From Bacteroidaceae bacterium (lineage in GTDB: Bacteria; Bacteroidota; Bacteroidia; Bacteroidales; Bacteroidaceae), in NCBI GenBank assembly GCA_024697945.1, contig JAILRU010000028.1, positions 1 to 33,460 on the forward strand: a stretch of DNA of 33,460 nt. Direction: 5' to 3'. The position numbers were made by a program, and so were the translations under genes. Below are positions 24,929 to 33,389 of this stretch, one piece after another. Position 1 is the first letter of the stretch. Each line of letters begins with the position of its first letter. A model generated the notes under the pieces. That model saw only the letters and a list, made by a program, of their open reading frames with translations. It did not search any database and had not been told where the DNA came from.

Positions 24929-25654
24929 TTAATTCCCCTTCTTAATTAGGTACATTGTACTGATGCCGAAGGTGAAGCGGTGCCATTGGATGTCGGTGAA
25001 GCCTGCGCGGCGCAGGATGCTCTCCATCTTCTCGGGCTGCGGGAAGGCCTCCATCGAGGCGGGGAGGTAGGTGTAGGCGCTGTCGTCGTGACTGATGAGG
25101 CGTCCGAGCAGGGGCATCACGACGTGGGCATAGACCCAGAACAGCTGCTTCATGGGGAAGCGGGGTGGGGGAGTGAGCTCCACGATGAGCAGGTGTCCGC
25201 CAGGACGGAGTACGCGCTGCATCTCGCGGAGCCCTGCATCGAGGTCCTGGAAGTTGCGCACGCCGTATGCCGAGGTCACGGCATCGAACGTCCCGTCGGG
25301 GAACGAGAGCTTCGTGCAGTCCTCCCATTGGAAGGATATGACGTCCTGCAGACCTGCCTGTGCCACCTTCTCTCGTCCCACGTCCATCATGCCCTCGCTG
25401 ATGTCGGCTCCGATGATGCGCTGCGGCTTGAGGCGCTCGGCCAGGAGCATGGCGAAGTCCCCCGTGCCCGTGGCGATGTCGAGGATAACCCCCTGACCTC
25501 CCTGAGGGGGGAAGTGCTTGCCGAGGGCATCCACGGCAGTACGCCGCCACCGCCGGTCTATGCCGAGCGACAACATGTGGTTGAGGCGGTCGTAGGTCGG
25601 CGCAATGCGGTCGAACATCTGCCGCACCCCTTGCTTTTGCAATTCATAATTCAT
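24929..25654 (-). CDS. menG: Demethylmenaquinone methyltransferase
   Basis: A 241-residue S-adenosylmethionine methyltransferase (UbiE/MenG family) performing the last step of menaquinone synthesis. Evidence: [26 protein letters not shown] (13-38), SAM motif [13 protein letters not shown] (57-69), [39 protein letters not shown] and the C-terminal [13 protein letters not shown]. Bacteroidales respire with menaquinone, hence menG rather than ubiE. The sequence FPPQGGQGV before the SAM motif is a likely insertion encoded by a GC-rich repeat (25489-25511). The first residues MNYEL are encoded by an AATTCATAATTCAT repeat, so the start codon itself appears to derive from intergenic repeat DNA. Another in-frame start is not obvious before M13 (QMFDRIAP), which is too far in. 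Confidence 0.93.
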   Translation of the reverse strand: MNYELQKQGVRQMFDRIAPTYDRLNHMLSLGIDRRWRRTAVDALGKHFPPQGGQGVILDIATGTGDFAMLLAERLKPQRIIGADISEGMMDVGREKVAQAGLQDVISFQWEDCTKLSFPDGTFDAVTSAYGVRNFQDLDAGLREMQRVLRPGGHLLIVELTPPPRFPMKQLFWVYAHVVMPLLGRLISHDDSAYTYLPASMEAFPQPEKMESILRRAGFTDIQWHRFTFGISTMYLIKKGN

Positions 25655-25725
25655 AATTCTTCCCTTCGACTGCCAGCGCGTAGCTTTATTATGAATTATG
25701 CATTATTAATTGTGAATTGAAGTCA
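25641..25725. repeat. AT-rich repeat unit filling the menG-purC gap
   Basis: AATTCATAATTCATAATTC (25641-25659) and ATTATGAATTATGCATTATT with AATTGTGAATT (25688-25718) form inverted arms with about 30 GC-richer bases between. One arm encodes the first five residues of MenG; the other the last residues of PurC. Confidence 0.7.
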
Positions 25726-26662
25726 ACCACTCTGTCACGTTCCTTTCGATTCGTGCTGCGAGGTCTCCCTCGTCGTTGGCGGGGACGAACTTCTGGCCGA
25801 CGATGTGCTCGTAGAGCTCGATGTATCGGTCTGCCACGCTCTGGGCGTATTCGTCCGTTATCTCGGGCATCACCTGTCCGGGCTGGTTCATGAAGTTGTG
25901 CTCGATGAGCCACTGACGCACGAACTCCTTGCTGAGCTGCTTCTGTGGCTCGCCTGCGAGGAACTTCTCCTCGTAGCCGTCGGCATAGAAGTAGCGGCTG
26001 CTGTCCGGCGTGTGTATCTCGTCGATAAGGATGACCTTGCCGTCGCGCTTGCCGAACTCGTACTTGGTATCGACCAGGATGAGGCCCTTCGAGGCGGCAA
26101 TCTCGGTGCCGCGCTGGAAGAGGGCACGGGTGTAGCGCACCATCGTCTCCCAGTCCTCTTTGCTCACCAGTCCCTGACGGACAATCTCCTCAGCCGAGAT
26201 GTTCTCGTCGTGACCCTCTTCGGCCTTGGTCGTAGGTGTGATGATGGGCTCGGGGAAGTGCTCGTTCTCGCGCATGCCGTCGGGGAGCTTCACGCCGCAC
26301 AGCGTCCTGGCGCCGGCCTTGTACTCGCGCCAGGCTGAGCCGGTCAGGTAGCCGCGGATAATCATCTCCACGCGGAAGCCCTCGGCCTTGAGTCCGACGG
26401 TCACCATCGGGTCGGGTGTCGCCAGCTTCCAGTTCGGTACGATGTTGGCCGTCGCGTCGAGGAAGGAGGCCGCAATCTGGTTGAGCACCTGTCCCTTGAA
26501 GGGGATGCCTTTGGGCAGGATGACGTCGAAGGCCGAGATGCGGTCCGTAGCCACCATCACCATGAGGTCGTCGTTGATGTTATACACGTCGCGTACCTTG
26601 CCGTGGTACACGCTCACCTGCCCGGGCAGGTTGAAATCGGTTCTTGTTAATGCTTTCACCAT
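25706..26662 (-). CDS. purC: Phosphoribosylaminoimidazole-succinocarboxamide synthase
   Basis: A 318-residue SAICAR synthetase: joins aspartate to CAIR with ATP in purine synthesis. Motifs: [30 protein letters not shown] near the N-terminus, [14 protein letters not shown] (131-144), [31 protein letters not shown] (about 200-230) and QWLIEHNF. It is the long form usual in Bacteroidetes rather than the approximately 240-residue E. coli form. It starts 13 bases after the phoH stop. The last residues SIHN and stop are provided by an AATTCACAATTAATAATG repeat that fills the gap to menG (25655-25705). Confidence 0.96.
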   Translation of the reverse strand: MVKALTRTDFNLPGQVSVYHGKVRDVYNINDDLMVMVATDRISAFDVILPKGIPFKGQVLNQIAASFLDATANIVPNWKLATPDPMVTVGLKAEGFRVEMIIRGYLTGSAWREYKAGARTLCGVKLPDGMRENEHFPEPIITPTTKAEEGHDENISAEEIVRQGLVSKEDWETMVRYTRALFQRGTEIAASKGLILVDTKYEFGKRDGKVILIDEIHTPDSSRYFYADGYEEKFLAGEPQKQLSKEFVRQWLIEHNFMNQPGQVMPEITDEYAQSVADRYIELYEHIVGQKFVPANDEGDLAARIERNVTEWLTSIHN

Positions 26663-26675
26663 ATCATTGAATCAT

Positions 26676-27665
26676 TTACTGTTTTTCTTCTTCTGAAGGG
26701 GGTTGACTTTCACTTCGGCCGTCGAGCCCTGCTTGGGGAGTCTTCTCGTAGGCTTCCACAATCCTTGTCACGAGTTTGTGGCGGACGATGTCCTTCTTGG
26801 TGAGCTCGATGAAGCCGATGCCCTTGACGTCCTTGAGCAGGTGCCACGCCTCGATGAGGCCGGAGCGGACGTTGTGCGGCAGGTCAATCTGCGTAGTGTC
26901 GCCCGTGACAATCATCTTCGTGTTCATGCCCATGCGGGTCAGGAACATCTTCAGCTGTGCGCTTGTCGTGTTCTGAGCCTCGTCCAGGATGACGACGGCA
27001 TCGCTGAGCGTCCTTCCTCGCATGAAGGCAAGCGGCGCAATCTGTATGATGTTCTGCTCCATCATCTCGCGCAGCTTCTGGGTGGGAATCATGTCCTCCA
27101 GGGCATCATAGAGCGGCTGCAAGTAGGGGTCGATTTTCTCCTTCATGTCGCCAGGGAGGAAACCGAGCTTCTCACCGGCCTCTACAGCCGGACGCGAGAG
27201 GATGATGCGGCGTATCTCCTTGTTCTTGAGGGCACGCACGGCCAGGGCGATGCTGGTGTACGTCTTGCCCGAACCGGCAGGACCGATGGCAAAGACAAGG
27301 TCGTTGTCCTGATAGGCGCGGACGAGAGCCTGCTGGTTCGTGGTGCGTGCGCAGATAGGTCTGCCCGTGACGCTATAGACGATGACGCCCTCCACGCCGT
27401 CGCGCTCCGAACGCTCGCCGCGAGTGATGCGCAGGAGTTCTTCCTCCGTCAGGCTGTTGTACTTGAGTATGTGCTTCTCTATTTTCTCCACAATCTCCTC
27501 GAAGGCAGACATCTCCAACTCGTCGCCCATGACGTGGATGACATTGCCGCGGGCCACAATGCGGAGTTTCGGGTAGAGCGCCTTCAGCATCTGCATGTTC
27601 ACGTTGTTCACGCCGTACAGGAGCAGGGGGTCGATGTCCTCGATAAGGATATGCTTTTCTATCAT
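26676..27665 (-). CDS. phoH: PhoH-family ATPase
   Basis: A 329-residue cytoplasmic PhoH-like ATPase. The N-terminus carries a small KH-like RNA-binding region (LRIVARGNVIHVMGDELEM, 34-52). The PhoH domain has Walker A GPAGSGKT (128-135), EKLGFLPGDMKEKIDPYL, and Walker B VVILDEAQNTT; LTRMGMNTKMIVTGDTTQIDLP follows. The role is probably in RNA handling or ribosome maturation; it is not proven in this phylum. The C-terminal ESQPPSEEEKQ resembles the C-terminal ESPLPTSPEEEK of HflX in both protein and DNA (GAAAG...CCCCC...GAAGAAGAAAA) and is probably a repeat-derived tail. It is the first gene of the phoH-purC-menG-aroE series. Confidence 0.93.
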   Translation of the reverse strand: MIEKHILIEDIDPLLLYGVNNVNMQMLKALYPKLRIVARGNVIHVMGDELEMSAFEEIVEKIEKHILKYNSLTEEELLRITRGERSERDGVEGVIVYSVTGRPICARTTNQQALVRAYQDNDLVFAIGPAGSGKTYTSIALAVRALKNKEIRRIILSRPAVEAGEKLGFLPGDMKEKIDPYLQPLYDALEDMIPTQKLREMMEQNIIQIAPLAFMRGRTLSDAVVILDEAQNTTSAQLKMFLTRMGMNTKMIVTGDTTQIDLPHNVRSGLIEAWHLLKDVKGIGFIELTKKDIVRHKLVTRIVEAYEKTPQAGLDGRSESQPPSEEEKQ

Positions 27666-27682
27666 TCTTCGCTAATTTAATG

Positions 27683-27690
27683 CAAAAGTA
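27683..27690 (-). promoter_or_regulatory. -7 promoter box of the phoH operon
   Basis: TACTTTTG on the minus strand matches TAnnTTTG and lies 17 bases before the phoH ATG. The -33 region is replaced by tandem GTTCATA words, so support is from the -7 box alone. Confidence 0.5.
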
Positions 27691-27786
27691 ATAAAAAAGT
27701 TCATAGTTCCTAGTTCATAGTTCATAATTATTTGTCATTTCTTACATTTTTCACTTTTCCCTTTTCACTTTTTCCTTTTTTTGTTG

Positions 27787-27794
27787 TAATTTTG
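27787..27794 (+). promoter_or_regulatory. -7 promoter box of the DUF5715-like gene
   Basis: TAATTTTG matches TAnnTTTG and lies 14 bases before the ATG at 27809. Upstream is a T/C-rich tract with TTTTCAC words. Confidence 0.5.
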
Positions 27795-27808
27795 TACAGC
27801 AAAAAACA

Positions 27809-28642
27809 ATGAGAAGACTAAAGAAGAATATATTTTTAGGGCTTTGCGGAGGCGTAGTGGCCGTGCTGGGTATGGTCAGACTTGCTTTTCCCGAAGTGAC
27901 ACAGCCAAAGGTAGAAGCCCCAGAACCTGTGGAGGAGGTTGTGAAGCCGGAACAGCCAGCTGTGACACCCGAACAGCCCACTGTGACTTCCGAGCAACCC
28001 GTCGCAGAGCCGAAACCATTGCAGCAGGAACTGTTTAAACTCGCCTCCACGCCGGAAGGCAGAGTGAAGTGGCATCCCGTCCGTAGCGTATATTCGTACG
28101 CCAAGTGCTTTCCCGATGTCCAGGACGTGCAGATACAGGCCGCCATGCACTGGGGCGTAAAGCCTGTACGCAACAGAGAGGAAGCGGAGTATAGCAGGGA
28201 ACAGCTCGTCTATGTGGGTGCCAGTCCCCTCTACTGCATCGACGAAGGCATGCGTCACAGCATCCCCTACCTCGTGCCGAGGGCCAGCCACCTGCTCTCG
28301 CTCATCGGGCGCAACTATCTTGACAGTCTCTACGTCAAGGGCGTACCCTTGCACCGCATCATTGTCTCCAGCGTACTCCGCACGGAGGACGACGTGTCCC
28401 GTCTCCAGCGCCGCAACGGTAACGCCACAAGCCAGAGCTGCCATCTCTTCGGCACCACTTTCGACGTCTGCTACAATCGCTTCTCTACCGTCTCTCCCCC
28501 AGGAGAACCCGAGCGGCGTGCTGTTCAGAACGATACGCTCAAGTGGGTGCTGAGCGAGGTGCTGCGGGATATTCGTGAACAAGGACTCTGTTACATCAAG
28601 TACGAGGTCAAGCAGGGGTGCTTCCATATTACCGTCAAATAG
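27809..28642 (+). CDS. DUF5715-like periplasmic protein with M15-type metal-ligand pattern
   Basis: A 277-residue exported or membrane-anchored protein: an N-terminal hydrophobic segment (8-27), a Pro/Glu/Val-rich linker with EQP repeats (about 35-70), and a globular domain (about 80-277). The globular part carries IIVSSVLRTEDDVSRLQRRN, then SQSCHLFGTTFDVCYNRF, and near the end KYEVKQGCFHITV. The pattern SxxH-x6-D ... E-x6-H (H212, D219, H273, with E266 as possible base) and the Arg of SVLRT are those of M15/VanY-type D,D-carboxypeptidases, so it may trim cell-wall peptides. This is inferred from motifs only. SPPGEPERR (229-237) is encoded by CTCTCCCCCAGGAGAACCC, which resembles the GC-rich repeats elsewhere in the window. 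Confidence 0.8.
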   Translation: MRRLKKNIFLGLCGGVVAVLGMVRLAFPEVTQPKVEAPEPVEEVVKPEQPAVTPEQPTVTSEQPVAEPKPLQQELFKLASTPEGRVKWHPVRSVYSYAKCFPDVQDVQIQAAMHWGVKPVRNREEAEYSREQLVYVGASPLYCIDEGMRHSIPYLVPRASHLLSLIGRNYLDSLYVKGVPLHRIIVSSVLRTEDDVSRLQRRNGNATSQSCHLFGTTFDVCYNRFSTVSPPGEPERRAVQNDTLKWVLSEVLRDIREQGLCYIKYEVKQGCFHITVK

Positions 28643-28750
28643 TTAAAAATAGTTATCGTCGCCATTCCCGATTAAACTTTTCCATTGCTCGGAAAGTCAA
28701 AGGGACGTAACAAGGTTTACAAACAACTTAATTAATAAACTAAAAAGAAA

Positions 28751-29329
28751 ATGAAAAAGACAATTTTTGTGGCAGTCATGGCTCTGTTGAGCTGCACTGC
28801 AATGAGTGCTCAAGATAGTGAGCGCAGGAGTGACGAAGACCGTACAAGAAATATTAACGAGCGCATTGAAAAAGCTGCTGATCGTATAGCTAAGGATCTC
28901 GACTTGAAGGACGATGCAAAGGATGCTTTCATCAAATGCTATTCCGCTTACCAGAAGGAAATGTTTGCCACCAATCGGCTTCAGGGACAGCGTATCGAGC
29001 AACCCAATCGCGACGAAGAGAAGAAAGAATTGACCGACGAAGAGGCAGCTGCCAAGATTAAGGAAGGCTTCGAGCGTCAGGAGCAGCAGATTGCTACCAT
29101 GCAGAAGCGTCTGGAGGTTCAGAAGAAGTACAGCGAGGAACTCTCAAAGATACTCACTCCGCAGCAAGTACTGAAGGTGCTCACTCCGCAACGCGGCCAG
29201 GGCGGACGTGGCCAGGGACAGCGCGGTCAGGGCGATGGCGAAAGGCGCGGTAACTTTGAAGGCGGTCCTCGCGGCGGCTTCGGTGGTGGTCCCCGCGGAG
29301 GCTTTGGAGGCCCAGGCGGAGGCTTCTAA
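28751..29329 (+). CDS. Small exported protein with helical Spy-like region and Gly/Arg-rich tail
   Basis: A 192-residue protein. A signal peptide (cleavage after about residue 20, MSA-Q) is followed by a charged helical region (22-150) with KDLDLKDDAKDAFIKCYSAYQKEM and ILTPQQVLKVL; the LTPQQ element and layout recall periplasmic Spy/CpxP-like and DUF4890 proteins of Bacteroidetes. The last 40 residues are low-complexity: RGQGQRGQGDGERRG, then repeats of GGPRGGF and GGF. Function unknown; a periplasmic chaperone or stress role is a guess. Upstream (28643-28750) I see only a weak hairpin near 28676-28698 and no -7 box. A strong terminator follows at 29364. Confidence 0.85.
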   Translation: MKKTIFVAVMALLSCTAMSAQDSERRSDEDRTRNINERIEKAADRIAKDLDLKDDAKDAFIKCYSAYQKEMFATNRLQGQRIEQPNRDEEKKELTDEEAAAKIKEGFERQEQQIATMQKRLEVQKKYSEELSKILTPQQVLKVLTPQRGQGGRGQGQRGQGDGERRGNFEGGPRGGFGGGPRGGFGGPGGGF

Positions 29330-29363
29330 AAAAGAGTAAAATCAAAGAAAGAGAAAGAAAAAG

Positions 29364-29395
29364 GTCCAAAGTCTTGCTGCTTTGGACTTTTTTTT
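29364..29395 (+). terminator. Rho-independent terminator after the Gly/Arg-rich protein gene
   Basis: GTCCAAAG, an 8-base loop and CTTTGGAC followed by eight Ts, 34 bases after the stop. Its loop contains the TTG that serves as the -33 element of the next promoter. Confidence 0.92.
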
Positions 29396-29404
29396 GTAAG
29401 TTTG
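29374..29404 (+). promoter_or_regulatory. Promoter of the carboxynorspermidine dehydrogenase gene
   Basis: TTG (29374-29376), 20 bases, TAAGTTTG (29397-29404) fits the Bacteroidetes consensus. The -33 element lies in the loop of the preceding terminator. The expected start is near 29410, about 23 bases before the ATG. Confidence 0.7.
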
Positions 29405-29432
29405 CATTCGCAAAACCAAACAAATACTAATA

Positions 29433-30665
29433 ATGGGACGAGTACTGATTATAGGAGCCGGCGGCGTAGCTACCGTTGCAGCTCACAAAGTGTGTCAGAA
29501 TCCTGACACTTTCACAGAAGTAGTGATTGCCAGCCGCACAGAGAAGAAGTGCATTGCCTTGGCAGAAGTTCTTAACAAGAAATACGGCACGAAGGTAACG
29601 ACCGCACAGGTGGATGCCGACAGCGTGGAGCAGCTTGTCAAGCTCTTAAGCAGCTATAAGCCCGACTTGGTGATGAACCTGGCGTTGCCCTATCAAGACC
29701 TTACCATCATGGAGGCCTGCTTGCAGACAGGCTGCAATTATCTCGATACAGCCAACTACGAGCCCAAGGACGAGGCGCACTTCGAGTACTCTTGGCAATG
29801 GGCCTATCGTGAGCGATTCGAAAAGGCTGGCCTTTGCGCCATCCTTGGTTGCGGCTTCGACCCAGGTGTCACCAGCATCTTTACAGCTTACGCTGCTAAG
29901 CATCACTTCGACGAGATACAATATCTCGATATCGTGGATTGCAATGCGGGTAACCATCACAAGGCTTTTGCTACGAACTTCAATCCCGAAATCAACATCC
30001 GCGAGATAACGCAGAAAGGTCTTTATTGGGAAAACGGCAAGTACATCGAGACAGAGCCAATGGAGATTCACAAGCCCCTGACCTATCCCGGTATCGGTCC
30101 CAAGGAGAGCTATCTGCTCCATCATGAGGAGATAGAGTCGCTCGTCATCAACTATCCGATTATCAAGCGGGCACGCTTCTGGATGACCTTCGGGCAACAG
30201 TATCTTACATACCTGGATGTCATCCAGAACATCGGTATGAGCCGCATTGACGAAGTGGAATACGAAGCTCCGCTCGTTGATGGTTCCGGCATGGCGAAGG
30301 TTAAGATTGTGCCCCTGCAGTTCCTCAAGGCTGTATTGCCTAATCCTCAGGACCTCGGAGAGAACTATGACGGTGAGACCAGTATAGGTTGCCGCATTCG
30401 CGGTTTGCGTGGTGGTCAGGAACATACATATTATATATATAATAACTGTTCGCACCAAGCAGCATACGAGGAAACAGGTATGCAAGGCGTCAGCTACACT
30501 ACCGGCGTGCCTGCCATGATTGGTGCTATGATGTTCCTCAAGGGTATCTGGAGTAAGCCCGGCGTGCACAATGTCGAGGAGTTCGACCCCGATCCCTTCA
30601 TGGAACAACTCAATAAGCAAGGTCTGCCTTGGCATGAGATTCACGATGGCGACCTGGAATTGTAG
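29433..30665 (+). CDS. Carboxynorspermidine dehydrogenase (saccharopine dehydrogenase family)
   Basis: A 410-residue NADPH-dependent enzyme of the saccharopine dehydrogenase superfamily. The dinucleotide loop is VLIIGAGGVATVAAHK (4-19), followed by IASRTEKKC. Blocks typical of carboxynorspermidine synthase/dehydrogenase rather than lysine enzymes are MEACLQTGCNYLDTANYEPKDE, CAILGCGFDPGVTSIFTAYA and FNPEINIREITQKGLYWENG. The reaction would couple aspartate semialdehyde with a diamine to carboxy-(nor)spermidine, which a decarboxylase then converts to the triamine; that decarboxylase gene is not in the window. It has its own promoter and precedes recA by 67 bases. Confidence 0.9.
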   Translation: MGRVLIIGAGGVATVAAHKVCQNPDTFTEVVIASRTEKKCIALAEVLNKKYGTKVTTAQVDADSVEQLVKLLSSYKPDLVMNLALPYQDLTIMEACLQTGCNYLDTANYEPKDEAHFEYSWQWAYRERFEKAGLCAILGCGFDPGVTSIFTAYAAKHHFDEIQYLDIVDCNAGNHHKAFATNFNPEINIREITQKGLYWENGKYIETEPMEIHKPLTYPGIGPKESYLLHHEEIESLVINYPIIKRARFWMTFGQQYLTYLDVIQNIGMSRIDEVEYEAPLVDGSGMAKVKIVPLQFLKAVLPNPQDLGENYDGETSIGCRIRGLRGGQEHTYYIYNNCSHQAAYEETGMQGVSYTTGVPAMIGAMMFLKGIWSKPGVHNVEEFDPDPFMEQLNKQGLPWHEIHDGDLEL

Positions 30666-30683
30666 GACCAAGAAATGAGATAA

Positions 30684-30723
30684 CGAAATATCAAAATATC
30701 GAAATATCAAAATATCAAAATAA
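30684..30723. repeat. Tandem 8-mers before recA
   Basis: CGAAATAT, CAAAATAT, CGAAATAT, CAAAATAT and CAAAATAA follow one another with an exact 8-bp period. The array ends 9 bases before the recA ATG and fills most of the gap; no -7 box is visible there. Confidence 0.85.
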
Positions 30724-30732
30724 AGAATAATT

Positions 30733-31752
30733 ATGGCAAAGAAAGTAAATGAAACAGCTGCCCAAGATCAGCAGAGCGAAAAGCTCAAGGCGTTGCAGGC
30801 AGCATTGGATAAGATTGAGAAAGACTTTGGCAAGGGCTCTATCATGAAACTTGGTGAAGAACGGATAGACAACATAGAGGTCATCCCTTCGGGTTCTATC
30901 ACATTGGATTATGCGCTTGGCGTCGGTGGTTATCCCAAAGGTCGTATCGTGGAAATATATGGCCCGGAGTCTTCCGGTAAGACCACTTTGGCTCTTCATG
31001 CCATAGCTGAGGCGCAGAAGCAGGGAGGTATAGCTGCTTTCATCGATGCGGAACATGCTTTTGACCGTTTCTATGCTGCAAATCTCGGCGTAAATGTGGA
31101 TGATCTTCTCATTTCGCAGCCCGATAACGGTGAGCAGGCTTTGGATATTGCCGACCAGCTCATTCGCAGTGCTGCTGTGGATATTATTGTTATCGACTCT
31201 GTAGCAGCTTTGACGCCCAAGGCAGAGCTTGAAGGCGAGATGGGCGATAACAAGGTTGGTCTGCAGGCTCGCCTAATGAGTCAGGCGCTACGTAAGCTTA
31301 CCGCAACTATCAACAAGACAAAAACTACTTGCATCTTCATCAACCAACTTCGCGAGAAGATAGGTGTCATGTTCGGCAATCCGGAGACAACGACAGGCGG
31401 CAATGCCTTGAAGTTCTATGCTTCCGTCCGTCTTGACATCCGTAAATCTCAAGCCATCAAGGATGGAGATACCATCATTGGTAACGAGGTGAAGGTCAAG
31501 GTCGTGAAGAATAAGGTGGCTCCTCCCTTCCGCCGTGCCGAGTTTGAAATCATGTATGGCGAAGGTATTTGTCGTGTAGGGGAAGTCGTTGACTTGGGTG
31601 TCAACTTCAAAATCCTCGAGAAGAGCGGTTCATGGTACAGTTACAATGGTAGCAAGATAGGACAAGGCAAGGAAGCAACAAAGGCCGTCTTGCGTGACAA
31701 TCCGGAACTTTGCGATGAGATAACAGCCAAGATATATGAGGCAATGAAATAA
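30733..31752 (+). CDS. recA: Recombinase RecA
   Basis: A 339-residue DNA strand-exchange ATPase for homologous recombination and SOS induction. Walker [15 protein letters not shown], Walker [11 protein letters not shown], loop L1 around [23 protein letters not shown], and loop L2 with [30 protein letters not shown] are all intact. The C-terminus is short and acidic-poor compared with E. coli RecA, common in Bacteroidetes. The stop codon overlaps the shared terminator. No LexA-type palindrome is seen upstream; the leader consists of the tandem 8-mers. Confidence 0.98.
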   Translation: MAKKVNETAAQDQQSEKLKALQAALDKIEKDFGKGSIMKLGEERIDNIEVIPSGSITLDYALGVGGYPKGRIVEIYGPESSGKTTLALHAIAEAQKQGGIAAFIDAEHAFDRFYAANLGVNVDDLLISQPDNGEQALDIADQLIRSAAVDIIVIDSVAALTPKAELEGEMGDNKVGLQARLMSQALRKLTATINKTKTTCIFINQLREKIGVMFGNPETTTGGNALKFYASVRLDIRKSQAIKDGDTIIGNEVKVKVVKNKVAPPFRRAEFEIMYGEGICRVGEVVDLGVNFKILEKSGSWYSYNGSKIGQGKEATKAVLRDNPELCDEITAKIYEAMK

Positions 31753-31792
31753 TAAACAATAAACCCCGCAGCCGCGGGGTTTATTGTTTATT
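31751..31792. terminator. Bidirectional terminator shared by recA and rny
   Basis: A perfect 19-bp stem, AATAAACAATAAACCCCGC and its complement, with the 4-base loop AGCC. The GC-rich top is flanked by A-rich and T-rich sides, so it can act in both directions. It contains the last two bases of the recA stop and the complete TAA of rny. Confidence 0.92.
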
Positions 31793-33350
31793 TTGCATAA
31801 GCGATGGAGCGCGTTTCCCGGATAACGGTTATCTTGACCTGTCCAGGATATGTCATCTCGTTTTGAATCTTTGTGGCAATGTCGGTACTGAGTTGTTCAG
31901 TCTGTTTGTCATCGATCTTGTCGGCACCTACGATTACACGCAGTTCGCGTCCGGCTTGGATGGCGTATGTCTTGACGACGCCCGGATGACTCATAGCGAT
32001 ATCCTCCAGGTCTTTGAGACGCTTGATGTAAGCCTCCACAATCTCGCGACGTGCTCCAGGACGTGCACCGCTTATAGCATCGCAGGCCTGTACGATGGGA
32101 GCAATCAAAGTGGTCATCTCCATTTCATCGTGGTGTGCACCGATGGCATTGCATATCTCAGGCTTCTCCTTGTACTTTTCAGCGAGTTTGGCACCATAGA
32201 GAGCGTGGGGCAGATCGGGTTCTTCGTCGGGCACCTTGCCTATGTCGTGAAGCAGGCCCGCACGTTTTGCTTTCTTAGGATTGAGGCCCAGCTCGCTTGC
32301 CATGACAGCACAGAGATTGGCTGTCTCGCGGGCATGCTGCAACAGGTTCTGTCCGTAGCTGCTACGGTATTTCATCTTACCTACGATACGAATCAGCTCG
32401 GGGTGCAGGCCGTGTACGCCAAGGTCGATTGTGGTGCGCTTGCCTACCTCAAGGATTTCCTCGTCAATCTGTTTCTTTACCTTTGCCACGACCTCTTCAA
32501 TACGGGCTGGATGTATGCGACCATCGGAAACAAGCTGGTGGAGCGCCAGGCGGCATATCTCACGGCGTATGGGATCGAAGGCACTGATGACGATTGCCTC
32601 GGGTGTGTCATCGACGACAATCTCAACACCGGTTGCTGCTTCCAAAGCACGGATGTTGCGACCTTCACGACCGATGATGCGTCCCTTCACTTCGTCGTTG
32701 TCGATGTGAAACACCGTAACAGAGTTCTCGACGGCTGTTTCTGTGGCAACACGTTGGATGCTTTGGATGATGATACGTTTGGCCTCCTTGGTAGCTGTCA
32801 TGCGTGCATCGTCCATAATCTCGTTGATGTAGGCAGCGGCATTCGTCTTGGCCTCGTCCTTCAGCGTTTCGATAAGACGTTCACGAGCATCTTCTACACT
32901 CAGTCCTGAGATTTCCTCAAGTCTCGTACGCTCTTGATTGATGAGGTCAGAGAAGCGGGCATTGAGCTCTTCTTCTTTTTTGTCGAGTATGGCCTGTTGT
33001 GTTTCCATGCGCTGACGCTGGGCATCAGCTTCCTGTTTGCGGCGTGTCAGCTCGTCTTGCTTCTGGTTGAGTTGCATCTCGCGCTGCTTGATGCGGTTCT
33101 CGGACTGTTGTATCTGCTGATTGTGCTGTCGCACTTCTTTCTCGAGCTCTGTGCGCTTGCTCAGGAATTTCTCTTTTACCTCAAGCAGTTTCTTCTGCTT
33201 GATGACTTCTGCCTCTTTTTCGGCACTCTCTCGGGCTTCTTCGGCCATAGCCTTGCGCTTGGCAGGCACTACGACGAAGTACCAAACTGTCACGAGGGCA
33301 AAGAATACTCCGAGAGCAACCAATAGGGCAACTATGATATCTGTTGTCAT
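31788..33350 (-). CDS. rny: Ribonuclease Y
   Basis: A 520-residue membrane-anchored endoribonuclease that starts mRNA decay. An N-terminal membrane segment (about 5-28) precedes a long coiled coil (about 30-180, rich in E, K, Q, R), a KH domain ([30 protein letters not shown]) and an HD domain ([29 protein letters not shown] ... IGAHHDEME) with the metal-binding His-Asp pair. Length is typical (about 520). The start at 33350 gives [17 protein letters not shown], directly the membrane segment. It follows the probable zapA by 39 bases, and its stop codon lies in the terminator shared with recA. Confidence 0.97.
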   Translation of the reverse strand: MTTDIIVALLVALGVFFALVTVWYFVVVPAKRKAMAEEARESAEKEAEVIKQKKLLEVKEKFLSKRTELEKEVRQHNQQIQQSENRIKQREMQLNQKQDELTRRKQEADAQRQRMETQQAILDKKEEELNARFSDLINQERTRLEEISGLSVEDARERLIETLKDEAKTNAAAYINEIMDDARMTATKEAKRIIIQSIQRVATETAVENSVTVFHIDNDEVKGRIIGREGRNIRALEAATGVEIVVDDTPEAIVISAFDPIRREICRLALHQLVSDGRIHPARIEEVVAKVKKQIDEEILEVGKRTTIDLGVHGLHPELIRIVGKMKYRSSYGQNLLQHARETANLCAVMASELGLNPKKAKRAGLLHDIGKVPDEEPDLPHALYGAKLAEKYKEKPEICNAIGAHHDEMEMTTLIAPIVQACDAISGARPGARREIVEAYIKRLKDLEDIAMSHPGVVKTYAIQAGRELRVIVGADKIDDKQTEQLSTDIATKIQNEMTYPGQVKITVIRETRSIAYAK

Positions 33351-33389
33351 GAATTATAAAATTTGATAAATGTTAATAATCGGGCTCAC

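Noticed and set aside
26703..27680. 325-residue open frame antisense to phoH
   Set aside because: PhoH motifs on the minus strand are intact; this frame is a codon-bias shadow.
28676..28698. Hairpin ACTTTTCC...GGAAAGT after the DUF5715-like gene as a terminator
   Set aside because: The stem is short with a bulge and is not followed by a T-run.
29646..30710. 354-residue open frame antisense to carboxynorspermidine dehydrogenase
   Set aside because: The plus-strand gene is complete with promoter; the antisense frame shows no family features.
31863..32909. 348-residue open frame antisense to rny
   Set aside because: RNase Y is unmistakable on the other strand; the antisense frame has no signal, motif or promoter.
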